This document shows, in pieces, positions 1 through 5,455 of a stretch of 12,702 bases of DNA; position 1 is the stretch's first letter, and the number at the start of each line of letters is the position of its first letter. A program made the position numbers and the translations under genes. Below the pieces are notes generated by a model. The model worked only from the letters and a program-made list of their open reading frames with translations, ran no database searches and was not told where the DNA came from. The stretch is taken from assembly GCA_020425485.1 (NCBI GenBank), contig JAGQRL010000088.1, forward strand, positions 1 to 12,702, in the 5' to 3' direction. This stretch comes from Rhodospirillaceae bacterium (GTDB taxonomy: Bacteria; Pseudomonadota; Alphaproteobacteria; DSM-16000; Inquilinaceae).

Positions 1-97
1 GGGGGAGAGGGCCGATTGCGTTTCCGCCAAATGCGAAAATTAACCAAACAACGGTCGGTTCCTTTGCAGCCTGCGGCAATCGGGCCAATCGGGGTGT

Positions 98-126
98 TTG
101 TGTTCAATAAGTTATCGGGGTATCCT
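98..126 (+). promoter_or_regulatory. Possible sigma70 promoter for the first gene
   Basis: TTGTGT (98-103) and TATCCT (121-126) are separated by 17 bases in a locally AT-rich stretch that contrasts with the GC-rich surroundings. Transcription would start near 133, giving a leader of about 20-25 bases before the first gene. Both hexamers match the consensus only partly, so this is a plausible reading and not a firm one. Positions 1-97 show no gene that I can support. Confidence 0.35.
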
Positions 127-152
127 CTGATTCGACTCAAGACTCAGGGGCG

Positions 153-857
153 ATGGCCATGGGCGGTTGGAAGGCTTGGGCCGCGATGCTGGCCGCGGCG
201 GCGGCATCGGGGGGCTGTATCGGCCTGCCGCCGGCCTTGATCGTCGCCAACTACGCCGCCGAAGCCGGCGCCTACGTCACCACCGGCAGAACCTTGACGG
301 ACCATGCGATTTCCGGCGTGGCCGGGGAGGACTGCATGGTGTCCCGGGTGATCGACGGCGACGATATCTGCCACGCCTGGGGCGAGGAGGAACTGGCGGT
401 GGCCGAGCGCACCGAACAGCCGCCGGTGCCCGATGGGGCCGTGGTCGGTTCCGCCGGTGCGGTGACGGCGGTGGCCACGGCGCCGCTTGAGGCGCCCGGC
501 CCGGCACTCGGTCCGGCACTTGGCCCGGCCTCTGGGCCGGCCGCCGGATCGGACGATCCGCTGGCCGCCTACATCACGCCGGCACCGGGGCAGGCCGCCG
601 GCCTCTCCACCGGTCCCGGCATCGGTGCGGCCCCCATAGCTGCCGACGAGCTGATGTTTGCCCAGCCCGCCGCACCGGGCTTCGTCGGCCCGGTGGTGGC
701 CGAAGCGCCGGCCGCGGAGCGGGAGGGCACCCCCCATCCCACCGCAGCCCGGCCCTCCGTTCGCCCGGCCCCGCCGATGATCGAGACGGTGTATGCTGTG
801 GCCGATGGCGCGATGTGGCCGACACCGGGGCGTCGGCCGGCACTGCCCGCACGCTGA
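153..857 (+). CDS. Exported Pro/Ala-rich protein of unknown function
   Basis: I do not recognise a named function. The N-terminus is a hydrophobic alanine-rich signal sequence (residues about 5-21) ending in GGC, with Cys22. The residues before Cys22 (S-G-G) are not a canonical lipobox, so lipoprotein anchoring is possible but uncertain. Residues about 26-75 form the conserved-looking part, with the motif AYVTTGRTLTDHA and two cysteines (Cys61, Cys73) that could form a disulfide. I recall similar short segments in other alphaproteobacterial exported proteins. From about residue 85 the chain is low complexity, rich in P, A and G, with a GPAL-type repeat at about 116-131, and is probably a disordered linker. 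AGGGG at 146-150 is only 2 bases from ATG 153 but 8 from the in-frame ATG at 159, so translation may begin at 159. The next gene, speE-like, starts 71 bases downstream on the same strand. Confidence 0.72.
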   Translation: MAMGGWKAWAAMLAAAAASGGCIGLPPALIVANYAAEAGAYVTTGRTLTDHAISGVAGEDCMVSRVIDGDDICHAWGEEELAVAERTEQPPVPDGAVVGSAGAVTAVATAPLEAPGPALGPALGPASGPAAGSDDPLAAYITPAPGQAAGLSTGPGIGAAPIAADELMFAQPAAPGFVGPVVAEAPAAEREGTPHPTAARPSVRPAPPMIETVYAVADGAMWPTPGRRPALPAR

Positions 858-928
858 TCGGCACACAGATCGGCAGCCAGCGGTACCCGGCCCGGCCGGA
901 CCCCCGCGCCCGTAGCCGGAGACGGACG

Positions 929-1783
929 ATGGCCTTCAGCTTTTCCGAAACCCTCTATCCCGGGTACGTCCAGCGCTGGGAGCTGGACGCCGACCCGCTC
1001 ATCGACGAGCGCTCGACCTTCCAGCACATCCAGATCTTCGACACGCCGACCCATGGCCGGGTGCTGGCGCTGGACAGCATCGTGCAGCTCACCGAGCGCG
1101 ACGAGTGCGCCTATTCGGAGATGCTGGCCCATGTGCCGTTCTATGCCCATGGCCAGGTGGAACGGGTGCTGATCATCGGCGGCGGCGACGGGGCGATCGC
1201 CGAGGAGGTGCTAAAGCACCCCAGCGTGGCCCATGTCGACCTGGTGGAGATCGATGCCCGCGTGGTGGAACTGTCGCGCCGCTACCTGCATCGGGTCAGC
1301 GGCCCGGCTTTCGCCGACCCCAGGCTGCAAGTCAGGATCGAGGACGCGGTCGACTTCCTGGAGCGTGGTGAGGAGCCGCCCTACGACGTGGTGATCGCCG
1401 ACCGGCCGGACCCGGTCGGCCCGGCCGAGGTGCTGTTCGCCGAACGCTTCTACGACCTGGTCGCCGGTGCCCTGAACCCCGACGGCGTGGCGGTGTTCCA
1501 GACCGGTGCCCCGTTCTTCCAGCCCGACGAGCTGTCGGCCGCCATGCGCCAGATGCGGCCGGCCCTGCCGATGCACGGCGCCTATCTCACCGTGGTGCCC
1601 ACCTATGTCGGCGGCTACATGACGCTGACCTGGGGGAGTGCTGAGTTCGACCTGGAGAACACGCCGGCCGACCTGGAGGCGCGCATCGCCGAGCAGCCGG
1701 TGGCCACCGACCACTATTGCGCAGAGGTGCACCGTGCCGCCTTTGCGCTGCCGCCGTGGATTTCGCGCCTGATGCAGGAATAG
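929..1783 (+). CDS. speE: Spermidine synthase-like aminopropyltransferase
   Basis: The 284-residue protein is full length for a polyamine aminopropyltransferase, a cytosolic enzyme that moves the aminopropyl group of decarboxylated SAM to a diamine such as putrescine. Visible landmarks are the N-terminal beta domain with TFQHIQIFDT (Gln32), the glycine loop GGGDGA (84-89, Asp87), VEID (Glu107, Asp109), and the catalytic loop ADRPDPVGPAE with Asp158 and Asp161. The VPTYVGGYMT block (223-232) is also typical. Two positions differ from the usual family: the YHEM motif reads YSEM (62-65), replacing the amine-contacting His with Ser63, and the usual DSxDP loop reads DRPDP. Substrate preference may therefore differ from classical SpeE. 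I chose ATG 929 because GGAG lies at 918-921 and the family begins here; the reading frame stays open further upstream, overlapping the previous gene. speD, the source of its co-substrate, lies 860 bases downstream on the other strand. Confidence 0.88.
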   Translation: MAFSFSETLYPGYVQRWELDADPLIDERSTFQHIQIFDTPTHGRVLALDSIVQLTERDECAYSEMLAHVPFYAHGQVERVLIIGGGDGAIAEEVLKHPSVAHVDLVEIDARVVELSRRYLHRVSGPAFADPRLQVRIEDAVDFLERGEEPPYDVVIADRPDPVGPAEVLFAERFYDLVAGALNPDGVAVFQTGAPFFQPDELSAAMRQMRPALPMHGAYLTVVPTYVGGYMTLTWGSAEFDLENTPADLEARIAEQPVATDHYCAEVHRAAFALPPWISRLMQE

Positions 1784-2023
1784 CGGCCGGCCGCGGGGCA
1801 ACGGTCGAGCGAACCTCTTGAAATTCAACCGGTGCAGCCGGCCGGCCCGGCGATTTCTCACAGGGGCTGCATCGCCGTGCCCGGCTGCGCCACGATCCAA
1901 AATCCGCCACCATTGTGCGGATGATGGACGGGCAAGGTGAGGGAGGGCGGAGGCAAGCGACCGGGGATCTGATTTCACCATGGGACCTTCGCCCCCCGGA
2001 CATACCTGCATCCGGAGGGGGCG
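1784..2023. other. Intergenic region between speE-like and caspase-like genes
   Basis: No gene is supported in these 240 bases. The stretch begins in the perfect GC palindrome GCGGCCGGCCGC (1783-1794), which overlaps the speE stop but has no T-run after it. It also holds the perfect 11-base inverted repeat TTGAAATTCAA (1818-1828), which might be an operator. A strong ribosome-binding site, GGAGGGGG (2014-2021), ends the region. No convincing promoter was found. Confidence 0.3.
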
Positions 2024-2557
2024 ATGTTCAAACTCGATCAGCCGTCAATGGGCCTCAACGACCCACGCCATCATCTGAAGGTCCAGATGTGGAACACCTG
2101 GAACATCCAGCAGGCGGAAACCCGTGACCACATCATAGACTGGTGCGCCACCGTGGCCCGCGGCACGTCGAGCCACCGGCTGCGCAGCATCGTCTTCAGC
2201 TGCCACGGATCGCCCAGCTATCTGCAAATGGGGGAGGGGTTCGACCGGCGACACACCGGCCTGTTCGCCCGCTGGCGCGGTCTCGTCGACATGATCTGGT
2301 TCCGGTCGTGCAGCGTCGCCCGCATCCAGACGCCCGACGCGGCGGTGACGGGCGATGGCAACATGTTCTGCTGCGAGATCTCCAAGGCGGCCAACTGCTA
2401 CGTCTATGCGTCCACGGAAACGCAGTGGGCGACATCGGGCGCCACGCTGCCCTTCGGGATGCTCGACACCTTCGAGGGACTGCTGCTCTGCTACGGTCCG
2501 CCAAGGGGCGAGATCGTCTGGCAGACCCGCTATTCCTCGCAGTGGCGCGGCGACTGA
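2024..2557 (+). CDS. Stand-alone caspase/CHAT-like (DUF4347-like) protein
   Basis: This 177-residue protein has no signal peptide or membrane segment and is probably cytosolic. Its core resembles the C-terminal half of a caspase-haemoglobinase fold. A hydrophobic strand runs into SCHGSPSYLQMG (His61-Gly62), and a second strand runs into MIWFRSCSVAR (Cys96). The segment GDGNMFCCEIS...CYVYASTETQ (110-134) matches the layout of DUF4347/CHAT-type domains after the catalytic Cys. His61 and Cys96 would be the catalytic dyad of a clan CD cysteine peptidase. It also carries six other cysteines (41, 60, 116, 117, 125, 156). DUF4347 is usually a module of large surface proteins, so a stand-alone short form is unusual. 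The start is well supported by GGAGG at 2014-2018, five bases before ATG. It lies between speE and speD, 240 bases after the first and convergent with the second. Substrate and partners are unknown. The fold call rests on motif layout only. Confidence 0.62.
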   Translation: MFKLDQPSMGLNDPRHHLKVQMWNTWNIQQAETRDHIIDWCATVARGTSSHRLRSIVFSCHGSPSYLQMGEGFDRRHTGLFARWRGLVDMIWFRSCSVARIQTPDAAVTGDGNMFCCEISKAANCYVYASTETQWATSGATLPFGMLDTFEGLLLCYGPPRGEIVWQTRYSSQWRGD

Positions 2558-2643
2558 GCGAACGGGCGCACGGGTGCGTGGCGGCACGAACGCAGCCACG
2601 CCTCAACGACCTGCCAGGAGCCTGATATCGGCCGATCCGCCGA
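2558..2643. other. Convergent intergenic region with two hairpins
   Basis: The gap between two converging genes holds a perfect 7-bp stem, GCGTGGC (2576-2582) with GCCACGC (2595-2601). A second stem pairs ATCGGC (2627-2632) with GCCGAT (2639-2644) at the speD stop. Neither is followed by a T-run on either strand. They may help to end both transcripts, but in DNA this GC-rich such stems also arise by chance. Confidence 0.3.
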
Positions 2644-3120
2644 TCAGAAGATCCCGCGCTTGTGCTCGTTGATCTGCACGCCCCGGGGGCGGAAGAAGCG
2701 GCGCAGCACCGGCACCGTCTTGGCCGGCTTGGCATCGCCGCACATGAACACGTCCAGCGCTGCGAAGTTGCGCTCCGGCCAGGTGTGGATGCTGATGTGG
2801 CTTTCCGCCAGCACCGCCACGCCGGAAACCCCGCCATTGGGCGTGAATTCGTGCAGGTGGAGGTGCAGCAGCGTGGCCCCGGCGGCATCCACGCAGGCGC
2901 GCAGGGCGCGTTCGATCATCTCGATGTCGTCGAGGTGGTGGGCATCCCACAGATCGATGATCAGGTGGCTGCCGGCGTAGCAAAGGCCGTCCTGTTCGAC
3001 GAAGAAGTCTTTGCGATCTTCCCGATCGACGGCGGTTGGCTTGACGGTCTTTACCTCTGCTCGGGCGTCTGGTGCCTCCGCTTCGGCATTCACCGCGATT
3101 TGGGGACGAGCAAATCCCAT
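2644..3120 (-). CDS. speD: S-adenosylmethionine decarboxylase proenzyme, class 1B
   Basis: SpeD decarboxylates SAM to give the aminopropyl donor for spermidine synthesis. The prokaryotic class 1B proenzyme cleaves itself between Glu and Ser to create a pyruvoyl cofactor. Here the motif LAESHISIHTWPE places the cleavage between Glu106 and Ser107. The processing and catalytic partners sit at the expected spacing: His112 (five residues after the Ser) and Cys127 in LDVFMCG (twenty after). The enzyme should therefore be active. The core covers residues about 45-158. The first 40 residues are a charged extension compared with the roughly 120-130 residue minimal forms. GAGGGAGG lies six to seven bases before the ATG on this strand. 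The gene converges on the caspase-like gene and is separated from the MFS gene by a 334-bp leader region. It works with the aminopropyltransferase at 929-1783. Confidence 0.95.
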   Translation of the reverse strand: MGFARPQIAVNAEAEAPDARAEVKTVKPTAVDREDRKDFFVEQDGLCYAGSHLIIDLWDAHHLDDIEMIERALRACVDAAGATLLHLHLHEFTPNGGVSGVAVLAESHISIHTWPERNFAALDVFMCGDAKPAKTVPVLRRFFRPRGVQINEHKRGIF

Positions 3121-3270
3121 CCGAGACCTCCCTCAAACCAGCGTTGAACCCGAGGGGAACCCCCTTCTCTTCACGCAGTCAGAAACAAAAAATGCCGCTC
3201 CAACCATGTGGGGCGGCGGCGCACCATGGCAGGTCGCGCGTTGGGTCTCAAGGGGCGAGTGGAAATTATG
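3121..3270 (-). promoter_or_regulatory. Putative structured leader of speD
   Basis: Read on the minus strand, a good -10 box CATAAT lies at 3270-3265, although no clear -35 precedes it. It would give a leader of roughly 135-140 bases before the speD start. The leader contains a terminator-like hairpin (3217-3187). It also contains an 18-codon open frame, ATG 3227 to stop 3171, encoding MVRRRPTWLERHFLFLTA, which has no visible ribosome-binding site. GAGACC (3249-3244) is complementary to GGTCTC (3128-3123) beside the speD ribosome-binding site. Together these suggest attenuation or translational control, but each element is short and the model is inference. Confidence 0.35.
3187..3217 (-). terminator. 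Terminator-like hairpin in the speD leader
   Basis: On the minus strand GCCGCCCC (3217-3210) pairs with GGAGCGGC (3201-3194) around an 8-base loop, with one C-A mismatch. It is followed by A and then TTTTTTGTTT. The run of six T is striking in DNA this GC-rich. It lies upstream of speD on the same strand, so it would either stop transcription before speD (attenuation) or stop read-through from antisense of the MFS region. Read on the plus strand the T-run precedes nothing useful. Confidence 0.5.
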
Positions 3271-3454
3271 TGACTCCGGGCGGGGGCTCCGGCTCGCCCT
3301 CCGGTTGCCCTTCCGGTCCCCCGTCCGGCCCCCGTCCGTCCCTCCGTCTCGGCCCTCCGTCTCGGCCCCCTCCGGCTCCCCGTCGGGCAGGGTTGAGGGG
3401 GTTGCGGAACCACGGCCATGGACGCGGCAGCCCGGTTGGTCCATCTCCGTCCCC
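3271..3454. other. Remaining gap upstream of the MFS gene
   Basis: This is the rest of the 334-base gene-free gap 3121-3454. It is pyrimidine-rich and low in complexity on the plus strand between 3295 and 3385 and contains a 13-bp tandem repeat. A weak plus-strand promoter candidate lies just outside it, TTGGGT (3241-3246), 17 bases, AATTAT (3264-3269), pointing to the MFS gene. Frames that remain open here are not supported as coding. Confidence 0.4.
3341..3366. repeat. 13-bp perfect tandem duplication
   Basis: The unit CCTCCGTCTCGGC occurs twice in direct succession (3341-3353 and 3354-3366), inside a longer C/T-rich tract with degenerate copies such as CCGTCCG on the left and CCCCTCCGGC on the right. 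It probably reflects replication slippage. It may be variable between strains. Confidence 0.85.
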
Positions 3455-4660
3455 ATGACCGAGCGCTTCGCCACATCCGGGCCCGCCGCCCCCGCCGCGG
3501 CCGCCAGCCGTGACCGGCGGCTGGTGATCGTGGCGATCTTCATGGTCGTGCTGTGCTCGGGCGCCGGGTTCGGATTGTCCCAGCCGCTGATCGCGCTGGA
3601 CCTGGAACGCCGCGGCTATGACGCCGCCACCATCGGGCTGATGTCCTCGTGCAGCTCGCTGGCGGCGTTCCTGATGGGGCCGGTGATGGCCGGGCTGCTG
3701 GCGCGGTTCGGGCCGACGCGGCTGATCGCCGGTGGGTTCAGCGCCTACGCGGTCAGCCTGGCGGTGTTTCCGCTGGCCGAGGGCCTGTGGCTGCTGGTGA
3801 TCTTGCGCCTGGTCCAGGGGGCCGGCTTCACCATCGGCTGGATCCTTTCGGAATCGCTGCTGAACCATACGGCGCGGGACGGCGACCGGGGCCGGCTGAT
3901 CGGCTGGTATTCCGCCATGTTCATGAGCGGCATGGCGCTCGGCCCCACAATCCTGATGCTGGTCGGCAGTACGGGCATGCTGCCGTTCCTCATCGGTGCC
4001 GGCATCGTCGTCTTCTGCCTGTTGATCGTCTTGCCCGTCAGGTGGGCCTATCACGGCCTGCGCCATGCCCACGGGCCGCGCCCGGCGGGTGGCATGCTCG
4101 GCCTGCTGTGGCTGGCCCCGGTGGGGTTCGTCGGCGCCATCATGTCGGGGGCGGCGGAAAGCATCTATTTCTCCCTGCTGCCGCTCTATGGCCTGGGCGT
4201 TGGGCTGGCGGAATCCGATGCCGTCATCCTCGCCACCGCCTTTGCCGTTGGCGCCATCGTCTTCCAGGTGCCCATCGGCTGGCTGGCCGACCGGATGGGC
4301 CGCCTCAGCCTGCTGGCGGCCGTGATGGTGCTGGGGCTGGCAGGGACCCTGGCCATGGCGGCAGCGGCCCCCGATATGTGGCTGCTGCTGCCCACCTCCT
4401 TCCTGTGCGGCGGTGCGGTCGGCGGGCTCTATACCGTCGGGTTGATCGTCATCGGCGACCGTTTTGCCGCCGGCTCCCTGGTGCTGGCCAACTCGCTGTT
4501 CATCATGAGCTACACCACCGGCACCATTTCCGGGCCGCCCACCGCCGGTCTCGCCATGACGCTGTGGCCGCCGCACGGCTTCGTCGGCGTGGTGGTGGGC
4601 CTGCAGGTGCTCGGCCTCATCGTGCTGCTGGCGCACCGCGCCCGGGCAGGGAAGGGGTAG
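3455..4660 (+). CDS. Major facilitator superfamily transporter
   Basis: This 401-residue inner-membrane protein has about twelve hydrophobic segments in two halves. The cytoplasmic tail is short (residues 1-20), the first membrane segment runs about 22-46, and a central hydrophilic loop lies about 197-212. The motif FQVPIGWLADRMGR (270-283), between segments 8 and 9, is the second-half copy of the MFS motif A. RLVQGAGFTIGW (118-129) resembles the segment 4 signature. The overall pattern recalls the YcaD-type branch. Substrate cannot be told from sequence. The frame is open for 148 codons upstream, but that part runs antisense into speD and through low-complexity DNA. ATG 3455 fits the family start. 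No ribosome-binding site is visible before it, which is unlike its neighbours. recO starts seven bases after the stop, so the two are probably co-transcribed, although no functional link is known to me. Confidence 0.9.
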   Translation: MTERFATSGPAAPAAAASRDRRLVIVAIFMVVLCSGAGFGLSQPLIALDLERRGYDAATIGLMSSCSSLAAFLMGPVMAGLLARFGPTRLIAGGFSAYAVSLAVFPLAEGLWLLVILRLVQGAGFTIGWILSESLLNHTARDGDRGRLIGWYSAMFMSGMALGPTILMLVGSTGMLPFLIGAGIVVFCLLIVLPVRWAYHGLRHAHGPRPAGGMLGLLWLAPVGFVGAIMSGAAESIYFSLLPLYGLGVGLAESDAVILATAFAVGAIVFQVPIGWLADRMGRLSLLAAVMVLGLAGTLAMAAAAPDMWLLLPTSFLCGGAVGGLYTVGLIVIGDRFAAGSLVLANSLFIMSYTTGTISGPPTAGLAMTLWPPHGFVGVVVGLQVLGLIVLLAHRARAGKG

Positions 4661-4667
4661 CCCGGCC

Positions 4668-5414
4668 GTGGAGTGGACCGATCAAGGCATCGTGCTGTCC
4701 TGCCGGCCCTTCGGGGAAAGCCGCGACATCGTCATGGCGATGACGCGCGAGCACGGCCGCCACGCCGGGCTGGCCGCCGGCCAGCGGCGCGGGCACCGGT
4801 TGCAGCCGGGCACCCGCGCCCAGCTTACCTGGCGCGCCCGGCTGGCCGAACACCTCGGCCACCTGGTGGTGGATGTGGCGGAAAGCCCCGCGGCGGCCGT
4901 GCTGGACGATCCTGACCGGCTGGCCGCCCTGGCGTCCGCCTGCGCGCTCGTTGAAGCCGCGGTGCCGGAGCGCGCGCCCTATCCCCATGTGTTCGACGGG
5001 CTAGAAACCCTGCTGGGCCTGCTGGAGCAGCCGTTCTGGGATGCCGTCTATGTCGGCTGGGAGGTGCAGGTGCTGGCCGCGCTGGGCTTCGGGCTCGACC
5101 TCACGCGCTGTGCCGCCACCGGCGCCAACGACGACCTCGCCTATGTCAGCCCGCGCACCGGCCGCGCCGTCGCCCTGTCGGCGGCCGAGCCCTACCGCGA
5201 GCGCCTGCTGCCCTTGCCGGGCTTCCTGATCGGCCGTGGCGAGGCCGGGCCGGCGGAGGTGGCCGACGGGCTGGCGCTGACCGGCCATTTCCTGGAACGC
5301 CTGCTGTTCGGCCAGGGCCACAAGGCCGTGCCGCCGGCGCGCGGCCGCTTGGTGGAGCGCTGCAAGAGGCGCGCTGGCCGTGTCGGGCCAACCGACCAGG
5401 ACCAGGTATCGTAG
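4668..5414 (+). CDS. recO: DNA repair protein RecO
   Basis: RecO acts in the RecFOR recombination pathway. With RecR it displaces SSB and loads RecA on gapped single-stranded DNA. The 248-residue length is normal. The N-terminal OB-fold starts MEWTDQGIVL and continues with GESRDIVMAMTREHGRH, where the basic loop contacts DNA. The C-terminal helical part carries the alphaproteobacterial block LTRCAATGANDDLAYVSP (about 146-163) and the LLPLPGFL segment. A four-cysteine zinc site is absent; only isolated cysteines are present. The start is GTG 4668, with GGAAGGGG inside the end of the preceding MFS gene as the ribosome-binding site. parC follows after 41 bases, an order (recO then parC) that I recall as common in alphaproteobacteria. 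Confidence 0.94.
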   Translation: MEWTDQGIVLSCRPFGESRDIVMAMTREHGRHAGLAAGQRRGHRLQPGTRAQLTWRARLAEHLGHLVVDVAESPAAAVLDDPDRLAALASACALVEAAVPERAPYPHVFDGLETLLGLLEQPFWDAVYVGWEVQVLAALGFGLDLTRCAATGANDDLAYVSPRTGRAVALSAAEPYRERLLPLPGFLIGRGEAGPAEVADGLALTGHFLERLLFGQGHKAVPPARGRLVERCKRRAGRVGPTDQDQVS

Positions 5415-5455
5415 CCCATGGCGGCAGCGTGCCCACATGTGGTAGATCGCTTGCC

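Noticed and set aside
144..866. A 240-codon minus-strand frame opposite the first gene
   Set aside because: It is R/G/H-rich without any domain, while the plus-strand frame has a signal sequence, a ribosome-binding site and a possible promoter.
815..928. A 38-codon upstream extension of the aminopropyltransferase
   Set aside because: It overlaps the end of the preceding gene and lacks family similarity; ATG 929 has a ribosome-binding site and matches the family start.
1783..1794. Palindrome GCGGCCGGCCGC at the speE stop as a terminator
   Set aside because: There is no T-run, and perfect GC palindromes of this size are common in such DNA.
3011..3454. A 148-codon in-frame upstream extension of the MFS transporter
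   Set aside because: It overlaps speD antisense and a low-complexity tract, and family members start near 3455.
3266..4636. A 456-codon minus-strand frame opposite the MFS gene
   Set aside because: It is a Q/H/G-rich shadow of membrane-protein codons, with no domain or ribosome-binding site.
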